Positions 55,954 to 64,000 are shown, counted from the stretch's first letter. The stretch: DNA of 64,000 bases from Moellerella wisconsensis ATCC 35017 (GCF_001294465.1 NZ_LGAA01000022.1:124001-188000); one strand, 5' to 3'. Notes: generated by a model from the sequence alone, not told the origin. Made by a program: numbers and translations.

Positions 55954-55968
55954 CACACAATTTGTGTG
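55954..55968. promoter_or_regulatory. Perfect 15-bp palindrome downstream of uspF
   Basis: CACACAA-T-TTGTGTG is a perfect palindrome between the uspF stop and its terminator. It has the form of an operator for a dimeric regulator. It might serve the MocR-type gene downstream, but the terminator lies in between; function unknown. Confidence 0.4.
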
Positions 55969-56030
55969 AGTATTTCACATCTAAATAGGTTAAATTAGCA
56001 TTTCATAAACATTTTAGTGACTTTTTCACA

Positions 56031-56055
56031 CCCTGCTATATTAGCAGGGTTTTTT
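56031..56055 (+). terminator. Terminator after uspF
   Basis: CCCTGCTA and TAGCAGGG form a perfect 8-bp stem with a 3-base loop, followed by six T's. Confidence 0.92.
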
Positions 56056-56146
56056 ATGTCAAAATTACAGTCACTGAGTTTATATCCCGTTAATTACGTT
56101 CCTAATTCCCATTTACCCGCGCTTTAGCTATCGATTAACAAATATA

Positions 56147-57616
56147 ATGGCCAAAAAGAATCAGCATAATTTCCCCATACTGCCAATGAGTAGCGGACCG
56201 CTACATGAACAGGTTTATCACTCGTTACGCGATGCTATTCTTAATGGCCGGTTACATCCAGGTAATAAAATTCCCTCCAGCCGAGCAATGGCTGAAATTC
56301 TATCTATCTCACGTAATTCAGTCATCGCTGGTTTTGAACGCTTAGTTGATGAAGGCTATCTAGTCACCAAGCGAGGTTCAGGCACCTATATTTCAGACAT
56401 CATCCCTGATGAATTAACTAAGACTTCGATTCCAATCATAAAGAGTGAAATATATTCCCCCATAGATTTAGAAATAAATCCTAATATTTCTGCCATGCTT
56501 GATATATGGAAAAAACTACAAACTTCACTAGCCAATAATAATTTGTTTAATATTGGCATTGGCTGCGCAGATTTATTTCCCCATCAAACTTGGGGGAGAT
56601 TATTAAAACGCGCATGGCATCAATATCAGCATAGTCAAATATCTCATAGTGATCCTGCCGGTTTTCAACCCTTACGTGCCGCAATCAGTCAATATGCACG
56701 CGCAACTCGAGGATTAAATTGCACAGAAGAACAAATCATTATTGTTAATGGCACCCAACAAGCGATCAACTTAGCCACTCAGGTTCTAACAAAGCCTAGC
56801 GATAATGTTTGGCTCGATGATCCCGGCTATGATGGTGCTTATGGTGTTTTTCTGTCTGCGGGTATGATGGTTAATTCAGTCACCAGCGATCAACAAGGAA
56901 TGGATATCTTCTATGCTATTAATAATTTACCAACTGCCAAATTAGTATTTACTGCTCCATCACATCAGTTTCCACTGGGCGGCGTCCTGAGTTTAGAACG
57001 TAGATTACATTTACTAGAATGGGCCGTTGGGCATAAAAGTTGGGTATTTGAAGACGATTATAATAGTGAATTTCGCTATTCTGGCAGACCCCTACAGGCA
57101 CTCCAGGGCTTAGATAAATATCAGCGCGTTATTTATGCTGGTTCATTTTCTAAAATGATGTTTCCTGAGTTTAGATTAGGATTCATGATTGTTCCTCCCC
57201 CCCTACTTGATGCCTTCAAACTGGCAAAATATTATGCAGATTCAAGCAGTTCATTTCTAGAACAAGCTACCTTAACGTTATTTATTACAGAAGGGCACTA
57301 TGCACGCCATGTAAGACGTGTTCGACGTGCTTGTAATGAACGAAAAAAAGCGCTTATTGATGCCATTGAGCAGTATTTAGGCGATAAATTTCGCGTCCAT
57401 CCGGCTGATTCAGGTATCCATCTTGTTTGCTGGTTACGCAATGGTCTAACCGAAGCTCAAGTCATTGAGGCTTCACAATCGTTAGACTTTAAAATTCAGC
57501 CGTTATCACGATATTGCCGTCAGCCTCCGGAACACCCCGCCGTTTTATTTGGTTTTGCCGCTCATCCTGCTGAAAAACTAGTCGCAGGAATTAAAGCACT
57601 CGCGCTGTTACTCTAA
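56147..57616 (+). CDS. MocR/PdxR-type GntR regulator with aminotransferase domain
   Basis: The 489-residue protein has a GntR winged HTH at about 15-80 (LHEQVYHSLRDAILNGRL, then SRAMAEILSISRNSV). It is fused to a class I aminotransferase-like domain from about 115. The PLP Lys is in AGSFSKMMFPEFRLGFM. MocR proteins bind PLP and control vitamin B6, GABA or taurine genes; no such target is adjacent, so the target is unknown. A seven-C run occurs in frame near codon 350. Confidence 0.92.
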   Translation: MAKKNQHNFPILPMSSGPLHEQVYHSLRDAILNGRLHPGNKIPSSRAMAEILSISRNSVIAGFERLVDEGYLVTKRGSGTYISDIIPDELTKTSIPIIKSEIYSPIDLEINPNISAMLDIWKKLQTSLANNNLFNIGIGCADLFPHQTWGRLLKRAWHQYQHSQISHSDPAGFQPLRAAISQYARATRGLNCTEEQIIIVNGTQQAINLATQVLTKPSDNVWLDDPGYDGAYGVFLSAGMMVNSVTSDQQGMDIFYAINNLPTAKLVFTAPSHQFPLGGVLSLERRLHLLEWAVGHKSWVFEDDYNSEFRYSGRPLQALQGLDKYQRVIYAGSFSKMMFPEFRLGFMIVPPPLLDAFKLAKYYADSSSSFLEQATLTLFITEGHYARHVRRVRRACNERKKALIDAIEQYLGDKFRVHPADSGIHLVCWLRNGLTEAQVIEASQSLDFKIQPLSRYCRQPPEHPAVLFGFAAHPAEKLVAGIKALALLL

Positions 57617-57671
57617 ATATTATTCTATCCTATGAATGCAGATACTATTTTTTATCGTAATATTCTTAATC

Positions 57672-57706
57672 AAATAGACTAAATTAAACACTTATTCAGT
57701 CTATTT
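57672..57706 (+). terminator. Possible terminator after the MocR-type gene
   Basis: AAATAGACT and AGTCTATTT form a 9-bp AT-rich stem with a 17-base loop between two converging genes. No clear T-run follows, so support is modest. Confidence 0.35.
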
Positions 57707-57721
57707 AACGTGGGAATATAC

Positions 57722-58306
57722 TTATTTAGGGCAAATAGTTGAGAGGTGAGTTAAATTTTGCTGTTCCCGCATAAAGCTAACATGGGTCTCATTGTTACTG
57801 GTTCTCTCAATGCGAATAACATAGATACTATCAAAATCATCACCTTTCCATTTAGGCACTTGTTCAGAGTCTCCCCCTAATTGCTCCATAATAGCTTTAG
57901 CTGTTTTGACTAAATTATCATGCTCCCATGCCACAAAAATTACTGAATCTGCGTATTTATCATTTAATAAAGACCTCTGTAATTCCTTAGTTTCTTTAGC
58001 GTGATATTTAAGATTAATTGGCAATGATAAACGGATCGCCGTCGGGCTAATGGTTTGTAACGCACGCAATGAATGCCCCAACTTATTTTGTTTTGGTGCT
58101 GCCGCATAAATTGCCTGTGGGATCCCGTACTTATTAATCAAAATATCAGGCAATGCTAATGAACGATTCAATCCTTTGCAGGTTAATTGTCCGCTGTCAT
58201 TATCTGGTTTTTCACCATGACGAATAAAGACGATTGTTTGTGAGGAATATGCCATTTGTCCTAGACTCGCGATGACTAAATTTAAAATAATGAATAATTT
58301 ACCCAT
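57722..58306 (-). CDS. Secreted histidine phosphatase-family protein
   Basis: The start at MGKLFIILNLVIASLGQMAY after GGAATAAT gives 194 residues with a signal peptide (about 1-21). The phosphoglycerate-mutase-like signature FIRHGEKP contains the catalytic His; the second His is in VAWEHDNLV. The product is probably a periplasmic phosphatase of unknown substrate. It is transcribed leftward after the YnfA gene but 146 bases away. Confidence 0.8.
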   Translation of the reverse strand: MGKLFIILNLVIASLGQMAYSSQTIVFIRHGEKPDNDSGQLTCKGLNRSLALPDILINKYGIPQAIYAAAPKQNKLGHSLRALQTISPTAIRLSLPINLKYHAKETKELQRSLLNDKYADSVIFVAWEHDNLVKTAKAIMEQLGGDSEQVPKWKGDDFDSIYVIRIERTSNNETHVSFMREQQNLTHLSTICPK

Positions 58307-58452
58307 AATAATTATTCCAATTTTTGAATACAGCTTTCGAGAAGAAATATTCAATTTATCTTCAGCTATTTAAGTTAATCTATACGATGATAAATTGACT
58401 AGCAACTTGAATAATGATCATATACTTAATAACACACTAGCCATAAAGTCAT

Positions 58453-58776
58453 TTATTTCCAACCGCTAATAATAACGCCAGCACCAATGATCACGATTAG
58501 AGCCCCTACCCAATCCGTTGTCGTAAGAACTACACCATCGACAAAACGTAACCATAACAATGCAGTAACAATATAAATCCCGCCATAAGAAGCATAAATT
58601 CTACCACTTGCCTCAGGATGCAAACTTAAAAGCCAAACAAATCCCATCAGGCTTAACACCGCAGGAAGTAATAACCAAATACTGCCACCTTTTTTTAACC
58701 ATAAATAAGGAAAGTAGCAACCAGCGATTTCCGCGATTGCTGTGACTACAAACAGTAATGTGATTTTTAATGGCAT
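58453..58776 (-). CDS. ynfA: YnfA family (UPF0060) inner-membrane protein
   Basis: The 107-residue product has four membrane helices. The YnfA features include [20 protein letters not shown] near residue 14 and [21 protein letters not shown] near residue 62. The fold is related to small multidrug resistance pumps, and efflux activity has been proposed for Shigella YnfA. The function here is not established. Confidence 0.92.
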   Translation of the reverse strand: MPLKITLLFVVTAIAEIAGCYFPYLWLKKGGSIWLLLPAVLSLMGFVWLLSLHPEASGRIYASYGGIYIVTALLWLRFVDGVVLTTTDWVGALIVIIGAGVIISGWK

Positions 58777-58959
58777 TTAACTTCCTTTGTAATTTTAACT
58801 TCAACAGACAATAATCTCTATTATATAGCTGAAATAACATAAATCAGCATAGGCCTTAATCTAATTAAATTAAAAATAAAGACTTGAGAATAAAGCTAGA
58901 TTTAATCATTATTAAGCACGATAATGCATAATATGCTTATCAACAATTATTGTTACGAA

Positions 58960-59420
58960 TTAAAAAGTAACATTAATCTTTGTCCAAAATGTACGTCCTG
59001 ATTGATTAATCGGTTGCTCAAAAGAATAACTAAATCCACTATTTCCAACAAAATTCAAACATTTCTATAAGCTTAATCAAACAGATTATCAATGCCAGAA
59101 CTGAGCTTAATATAATCATTCAATTGATAGGCCGCATTAATAGAGAAAGCAGAGTAACTCGCACTACGATCAAAATCTTACCCAATCACATTTTTTTGAT
59201 TAATAGCAATACGCCCTTGACGACTCACTAATCTTAGTGATCCGGCACTGCTCCATTTATCTTTTTACCAATCTAAAGTTAAGCGAGTTTCTAATGGTGG
59301 CATTTGAGATAATGCATAATAATCGCTGATATTTTCTTCTCGAGCATAAGCAAGACTGACATCCATAAAGATTAATTCGCTTTCATTAATATTTTCTACG
59401 CTAGGATAAATATAATTTTC
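58960..59420 (-). pseudogene. Remnant of a TonB-dependent (copper-type) receptor
   Basis: On the minus strand the C-terminal end of an outer-membrane receptor can be read: YAREENISDYYALSQMPPLE, RLVSRQGRIAINQKNVIG, DFDRSASYSAFSINAAYQLN, IKLSSGIDNLFD and the terminal SGRTFWTKINVTF. The line is interrupted by three in-frame TAA stops, two of them where Lys is usual (GKDF, DKAY), and by a one-base shift after AYRN. The N-terminal two thirds including the plug are gone. It resembles OprC/NosA-type copper receptors by eye. Confidence 0.85.
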
Positions 59421-59453
59421 TTATTACATGGTAATCTATAATTTAACTTAGAT

Positions 59454-59681
59454 TTATTTTAGGTGAAGAATTTCTGTAGCTGTAAATAAACTATTAATCA
59501 CGATATGAATTATTATTAATTTATGACAGTTTTTATATTCGCTCTGTGTCATATCATAACGCATAGACATATTATGCATAGCAACGAATGGTCGGTGAAG
59601 AGAACATGCTGTATTTTGCATCAATGATTTTGAGAACACAGTAGCAATAGACAATATAATCATCGAGAATAGGGCTAACAA
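59454..59681 (-). pseudogene. Possible DUF2946-like remnant
   Basis: A 75-codon frame has one N-terminal hydrophobic segment and a segment MSMRYDMTQSEYKNCHKLII. That segment recalls the Met/His/Cys-containing part of DUF2946 proteins that often precede TonB copper receptors. It lies just upstream of the receptor remnant on the same strand, and it is shorter than the family. The call is tentative; it could be an unrelated open frame. Confidence 0.3.
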
Positions 59682-60023
59682 GCCACGTTAGGCAGAAAAA
59701 ACGTTCTCACCTGTAATCATATTCCATCATTTATATAATTCGGTCTGAATTGTATCTTATATGATAAATAATTATTATCGTTTTTATTCTAATTAATGCT
59801 ATTTTTAATATCTTCCATATAGGATAGTCCATTAATACATTAAACGAATCATTACTTTTAATCCTACTCTAGCTAATTTTTATACAGTAAAAAATTATTA
59901 GAAGATAATTTATATTATCGCCATAAAAAATGAACTATATCTAATATATTTAGTTTTATTGCATATCTATAAATATATTTCTATAAATACAGTTCATTGT
60001 CTCAAGTTAAACAACATGACCTA
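59682..60023. other. Intergenic AT-rich stretch
   Basis: About 340 very AT-rich bases between the binding-protein gene and the decayed receptor region. A short direct repeat (CTATAAATA) occurs near 59968-59992. No gene or strong terminator was seen. Confidence 0.5.
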
Positions 60024-61154
60024 TTAATTAACCGATTTAATTCCCCAAATAGCCTCAGCTACCGGAATAGTAGTAAACTCTTTAATAATAGTATTATATG
60101 TTTCACCTGGATTTAAATCAGAGAATTGATTGGGATAAATAAATTTCGCCAAATACTCTAAGCCCACAATATTATAAGTGTGATTATAAAAGTTATGATA
60201 TACGCCGTATAATTGATTATCAGCTACCGCACTAATTTGATTAAATCCAACACGATTCTTTAAGCGCTCAAAACCAGCGGCGGTTTCTTGTGTTGTAACA
60301 CCATAACCAAACGGAACCGCAATATTCTTTTTATTTACCCAGCGAGAGCCTGTCACAATATAAACATCAGGTTTAGTACTGATGACTTGTTCCAAAGAAA
60401 CGGTACCAGAAGATCCCGGTAAATAATGGCTACCGATATTATCAGCCCCCACAGCTTGGATCATTCCCCCCCAACCCGCATTGTTATGGGTAAAACAGCA
60501 ACTGTCTGAACCATTAGCTCCGGCTTTTGCTTCAACAAAAACACGAGGTTTAATCGCAATTTTAGCTGTTTTGATTTGTATATTGTCTAAATGCTGCTGA
60601 TAGAAATCGGTATATTGCTTAGCTTGTTGTTCTTTATTCAGTATTAAACCTAATAAACTCACGCTCGCTTTGGTATTTTTAACCGGTTCCAAAAAGGTAT
60701 CGACGTAAATAATCGGAATATTAGCTTGTTTTAATTTACTTACCACGCCTGAGCCTTCTAAAGCTGGCTTAGCTCGTAATTGAGCGATCAATACATCTGG
60801 ACGCTGTGCAATAACTAACTCGGTATTAACTTCACCTTTATCATTAAATCCCATATCAGAAATATTATTCATTGTTGATTTCCACTGACTTTCTAACAAT
60901 GAAACCGCTTGAGGGTCAGATTTTTTTAAATTGTTATTCCAAGCAACAACTCGCTCAAAAGGATTATCTCTATCGAGTAATGCTAGCGCTAAGATATCTC
61001 GACCATCTTGTAAAACAATACGTTTAGGTTCTTGCTGTAATGTAATTTTTTGCCCATCAGTATCTGTAAAAGTAACTGGATAAGTAGTCGCGGTGGCAGA
61101 AAAGGCTAATGAAGCCAGTAATGATGCTGAGAGCAGGTGACATTTTATTTTCAT
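60024..61154 (-). CDS. Periplasmic metal/siderophore ABC transporter binding protein (orphan)
   Basis: The 376-residue protein has a signal peptide (about 1-22) and a class III (FecB/BtuF-type) binding fold. The first lobe includes PKRIVLQDGRDILALALLD and RPDVLIAQLRAKPALEGSGV, and the second GWGGMIQAVGADNIGSHYLP. Two Fur-like boxes lie upstream, suggesting iron control. No permease or ATPase gene is adjacent, so it is an orphan or works with a distant transporter. The ligand is unknown. Confidence 0.85.
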   Translation of the reverse strand: MKIKCHLLSASLLASLAFSATATTYPVTFTDTDGQKITLQQEPKRIVLQDGRDILALALLDRDNPFERVVAWNNNLKKSDPQAVSLLESQWKSTMNNISDMGFNDKGEVNTELVIAQRPDVLIAQLRAKPALEGSGVVSKLKQANIPIIYVDTFLEPVKNTKASVSLLGLILNKEQQAKQYTDFYQQHLDNIQIKTAKIAIKPRVFVEAKAGANGSDSCCFTHNNAGWGGMIQAVGADNIGSHYLPGSSGTVSLEQVISTKPDVYIVTGSRWVNKKNIAVPFGYGVTTQETAAGFERLKNRVGFNQISAVADNQLYGVYHNFYNHTYNIVGLEYLAKFIYPNQFSDLNPGETYNTIIKEFTTIPVAEAIWGIKSVN

Positions 61155-61179
61155 ATTATACCTCTATATTAAGAATACA

Positions 61180-61202
61180 GATGTTAACAGTTATCATTAT
61201 CA
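61180..61202 (-). promoter_or_regulatory. Fur-like box 1
   Basis: Read on the minus strand, GATAATGATAACTGTTAAC agrees at about 14 of 19 positions with the Fur consensus GATAATGATAATCATTATC. It lies about 30 bases before the binding-protein start. Confidence 0.6.
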
Positions 61203-61233
61203 CCAGCAAAGAAAAATGCTATTGTTACTTGCG

Positions 61234-61258
61234 GATAATGTTAATTTTTAACATTATC
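61234..61258 (-). promoter_or_regulatory. Fur-like box 2 (25-bp palindrome)
   Basis: GATAATGTTAA-TTT-TTAACATTATC is a perfect palindrome with 11-base arms and GATAAT/ATTATC ends as in Fur boxes. Together with box 1 it suggests cooperative iron-dependent repression of the binding-protein gene. Confidence 0.6.
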
Positions 61259-61376
61259 ATCATGCAGCCTCCCTCTACCATATCACTGCCATCGAGTAAC
61301 CATTAAAATTGCGAGCTATCTGGTCAATTATTTGATAATTTTTAGTAGTTATTAATGGTTAGCATAGAAATTGCCC

Positions 61377-62157
61377 TTAATGTTTAATCTTCGATAATAA
61401 AAACTGCTGAGTCTTACTGACTATCTCCTGCCATTGCGGTAATTTTTCCGGTGTAAAAATCACCTCAATAAATACCCCTATTTCAGGCATGACAAACATC
61501 GCTTTGCAGGTGTAATATCTTTTAGCCAAGGGCAGCCATATGCAGTCAAAAACCACCGATATACGCCCGTCTATTTCTGCCCAATAGTAATTATTAATAT
61601 TTTCATCAAAAAAATAGCGACTACTTCTATCCGCAAGCTTAGTGCGGACTGATTTTTTAGTCACCTTAACAGAATAGAGATTTAATTCCTGATGATACAT
61701 CATCGGATCAAAACGTTTATCCTCACGTTTTTTAAGATAAAAATTACGCATATAAGTTAGATCAGGATCAGTTTTTTGTAATGGCTCAACACTAATGGTT
61801 AGCCCATCAAATCCCCGTTTTTTTTCCACCATTCTTCCTGATCTCCAGCCTGCATATCTGGCCAATTGATGATCATCGGCAATACTCTAAATTTCGCCTC
61901 ACAGCCTTTTTTATTATAGATAAAATCGGCTTCAAAATACTGGCATCTTCATATTCTGCCCAGTAAATAATATAGTTCGCCGGAACTTCCATCACATGAC
62001 CATTGAATTTACCGCATATAAAACCAAGTCTATTATCGGCAAAAGTCAATAGCGATAATATTAATAATACTATTATTATATAATTTAATCGTAAAACTGA
62101 ATAGATTACTTGCCTCACTCTTAATAATAACCTCAGAATTATAATTACCCCCTTCAA
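61377..62157 (-). pseudogene. Secreted protein gene split by two frameshifts (possible immunity protein)
   Basis: Three frames join into one protein. A membrane/signal segment leads into GKFNGHVMEVPANYIIYWAE. A middle frame follows, CQYFEADFIYNKKGCEAKFR and on to GDQEEWWKK. The last frame is RGFDGLTISVEPLQKT and on to LPQWQEIVSKTQQFLLS. The first shift is near 61950, the second at a run of eight A (61819-61826), where nine would restore the frame. The rejoined product is about 245 residues. It has some look of exported immunity proteins, and CDI genes are close by, but the family is not recognised. Confidence 0.6.
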
Positions 62158-62366
62158 TAATAAATTATATTCTTACTATATAAATAATAGTTAATATAAT
62201 AAATAAAAATATATTACATAGGGAAAATGAAATAAACCATAATCAAAAACAAAAAACATCTACTTAAAGTAATTAATAATCTATTAATATGAAAGGTATG
62301 AGAAGTAAAAAAAATAAGTCATCGCCATGGTAAAAAATAACAACCAGACCAATTACAAATAATAAT
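62158..62366. other. AT-rich spacer
   Basis: About 200 very AT-rich bases between the split gene and the CdiA fragment, with no feature recognised. Confidence 0.5.
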
Positions 62367-62693
62367 TTAATTATCTGCACTTGACGTATCACCACCCGCA
62401 ATGCCCGCCGCCAGACTCGCAAATGCACTGACTGTGGCTTTTTCATCTTCGGTCAGTTGACTTACATCTTTGCTATACAGTTTCTCGGACAGTATTCCCA
62501 CCGCTTCGGCCGTCATTGTACCGAGCGATTGGGCGCCTGCATTTTCACCTTTTATTTGTTTATCCACCGATTGATAATCGCTGTGCATCTCGGTTTTATT
62601 GGCATTCATGGAAGCCGTGATATTCAAGTCCGATCCAACACTGCCAGACACACCGCCACTCTGTTGCTTTGAGTCGTATTTATCGGTGGTTTG
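62367..62693 (-). pseudogene. CdiA/filamentous haemagglutinin fragment
   Basis: The open frame, starting without its own Met at QTTDKYDSKQQSGGVSGSVG, carries a haemagglutinin-type segment (SDLNITASMNANKTEMHSDY). It is joined directly to the pre-toxin segment LSEKLYSKDVSQLTEDEKAT, then SAFASLAAGIAGGDTSSA. In full-length CdiA these parts are far apart, so an internal deletion has fused them. It stops before the expected VENN motif and toxin. Confidence 0.75.
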
Positions 62694-62994
62694 TTAAGAT
62701 ATTTTTTGTATAACAAGAGAAATAAATAAAAAGATTAGACGCAGCTCTTCGTGCCGACGGCTAAAGGTGAAGTAGTTAAAACCAAACGATATTCAGTGGG
62801 TTATTTACAGAATAGAGGTCAACCCAACCTCAGCCCATAACTTACCTTAAGTAGTAAGTAACTGAAATATATGGAATTTTAGTCGGGTACGCACTACACC
62901 TCTCTCACCAAGCCGGACAGTTGATCATCCAGTTGGCTGAGAGGGAGTAAGATAATTAATGAAGATCGTAGTATTTACAGGGATCTTCTTATAA
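62694..62994. other. Spacer between CdiA fragment and immunity gene
   Basis: About 300 bases without a recognised gene and with less AT-rich composition than its neighbours. An imperfect inverted repeat (CCTCTCTCACCAAGCC against GGCTGAGAGGGA) lies at 62898-62948, with a GTTGATCATCCAGTT centre. It could be a remnant of a mobile element end or a terminator; no transposase was seen. Confidence 0.45.
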
Positions 62995-63321
62995 TTAATC
63001 ATTCGGTGAGTTGGCAATAAATGGTGTTATTACAATACTTAGATTTTCGTATATCGCTTTGTCTATCAACTTGATTATTTTGTGTATATAGTCAATTGAT
63101 TGAGTATCTTTTAACTGTTCTTTCAGAGTATTAAACTCTTCTTTTAGTGCTGATAGCATTTCACTCCCTGCATAGAACTCTTCATCACAATTAGTTAGCG
63201 CTGATAATATTGGAAAAGTGCCATTATTTAATGAAGTGAATAACTGTTCATTCCCATCATAGTTATTCACAGACATTACTGAATCATATCGCTCTGTATC
63301 CCATAGCAAAAAAGTATACAT
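62995..63321 (-). CDS. Probable CdiI-type immunity protein
   Basis: A 108-residue, acidic, soluble protein starting MYTFLLWDTERYDSVMSVNN, with a helical second half. It begins two bases after the stop codon that the repaired CdiA toxin frame would use, the classic toxin-immunity arrangement. The family is not recognised; the call rests on position, size and acidity. The frame is intact although the toxin is not. Confidence 0.6.
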   Translation of the reverse strand: MYTFLLWDTERYDSVMSVNNYDGNEQLFTSLNNGTFPILSALTNCDEEFYAGSEMLSALKEEFNTLKEQLKDTQSIDYIHKIIKLIDKAIYENLSIVITPFIANSPND

Positions 63322-63323
63322 AA

Positions 63324-64000
63324 TTAATTAACCTTTGTTTTACCCGGAAATGTATTTACTAGATTTCCATGTTTATCTGTAATAACAGTCATTATAGATG
63401 TAGGATTGCCGCCACTTTTCGCATCAATACCTATTGGTCGCCCCATATCAACAAAACGCATATAGTTACCAGTGGTTTGGGAATAAATAACGGGAGATTT
63501 AACAACAGTATCAGATTGTAAGATTACTATCAGATTGTAAGATTACTTTTAACTCATCTTTAGTCACTGTAAAGTGAGATTTGTTAGCTCCCCATTCACC
63601 ACCGTGTTTCTTCCATGCATAATCAAGCCCTGAGCCTGTAGAACCATCACCGATTTTTACATTAACACGAGACTGTGTAATTGAATTTTTCCACTCTGAG
63701 CTAACTTGCTCTGTAGGTAATGTATGCCCAGACTCCACGCTTTTAGGTGCCGCTACATCTGGTTTCACATTCGGCTTGCTAACAACCTTATTCCCTAAAT
63801 AACCACCTGATACAGCCAGCCCACCAAGACCAACATTGATACTACCTTCCGCGATCTTACCATCAATAATTTGACCAATCCCTGTTCCAGCCTGATATGA
63901 ACCGCTCGAAATCAACGCTAATCGCATTAATTGGCTTATTCATCCCGGACCTGCTAATAATGCATCTGTGCCGATTGCGGCTTGCCATACATGCCGCTCT
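63324..64000 (-). pseudogene. cdiA: CdiA C-terminal toxin region, interrupted by a nonsense codon and a 19-bp duplication (continues past window)
   Basis: The frame enters from the right edge (WQAAIGTDALLAGPG) and meets one TGA at 63940-63942. It continues ISQLMRLALISSGSYQAGTG through a Gly-rich pre-toxin to GLDYAWKKHGGEWGANKSHF and KDELKVILQSD, where a perfect 19-bp tandem duplication shifts it. With one copy removed it would continue TVVKSPVIYSQTTGNYMRFV, then GNPTSIMTVITDKHGNLVNT, and stop two bases before the immunity ATG. The ending resembles BECR-type RNase toxins; that is inference. Confidence 0.75.
63510..63547. repeat. Perfect 19-bp tandem duplication in the toxin gene
   Basis: The unit atcagattgtaagattact occurs twice without spacer (63510-63528 and 63529-63547). 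Nineteen is not a multiple of three, so the duplication shifts the reading frame; loss of one copy restores it. Confidence 0.95.

Noticed and set aside
62738..62836. A 33-codon plus-strand frame (TQLFVPTAKGEVVKTKRY) in the CDI debris
   Set aside because: It is too short, without a start codon or ribosome site, and no homologue was recognised.
62694..62994. Retron or group II intron remnant
   Set aside because: The inverted repeat and base composition prompted the idea, but no reverse transcriptase, domain V or msr-like structure is present.
1..64000. CRISPR arrays, prophage or complete insertion sequences
   Set aside because: No spaced direct-repeat array, phage structural gene, transposase or integrase was seen anywhere in the window.

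Overview
The window is AT-rich DNA from a member of the Enterobacterales, most likely the Proteus/Providencia/Moellerella side (Morganellaceae). Three things point there. The flagellar genes lie in one continuous block. There is a tetrathionate reductase locus. Many genes (lpxL, mdtG, trhO, pyrC, bssS, flgM/N) correspond to the E. coli 24-minute region or to other enterobacterial core genes. The species assignment is inference from protein resemblance and gene order only.

Layout. (1) 1-29 kb is a flagellar supercluster. fliF(end)-GHIJKLMNOPQR runs rightward, flgBCDEFGHIJKL runs leftward to meet it, and flgA-flgM-flgN runs rightward from the shared flgB/flgA control region. flhB-flhA, motA-motB and flhD-flhC all run leftward. 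This covers the master regulator, export gate, rod, hook, rings, motor, switch and anti-sigma factor. Two signs suggest erosion or switching. flgF is frameshifted at a run of eight C/G. The chemotaxis genes normally found between motB and flhB are absent, and the CheY-binding N-terminus of FliM is degenerate. (2) 29-34 kb holds mgtC and a Mg2+ P-type ATPase, dsrB and a cold-shock gene. (3) 34-40 kb holds ylaC, three identical tRNA-Asn genes each with its own promoter, pyrC, bssS, an RcsA-like regulator and trhO. (4) 40-48 kb is the tetrathionate respiration locus: ttrBCA (leftward) divergent from the sensor/regulator ttrS-ttrR, with an FNR-like dyad between them. (5) 48-58.8 kb holds lpxL, mdtG, a peptide transporter, a PACE efflux pump divergent from a LysR regulator, a PhzF-like protein, a thioesterase, uspF, a MocR-type regulator, a histidine phosphatase and a YnfA-family membrane protein.

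(6) 58.9-64 kb is accessory, decaying DNA. It holds a TonB-receptor pseudogene with several stops and an orphan periplasmic binding protein behind two Fur-like boxes. It also holds a twice-frameshifted secreted protein, a deleted CdiA fragment and, at the right edge, a CdiA toxin tail with its immunity gene. The toxin tail is broken by one nonsense codon and by a perfect 19-bp tandem duplication. Removing one copy of that duplication would restore the reading frame exactly up to the immunity gene.

The most notable signals are possible on/off switches by repeat slippage: the C8 in flgF, the (AAAT)6 tract in front of flgN, and the 19-bp duplication in the toxin. Added to these is a flagellar system apparently uncoupled from chemotaxis. 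No CRISPR array, complete insertion sequence, rRNA or prophage was seen.
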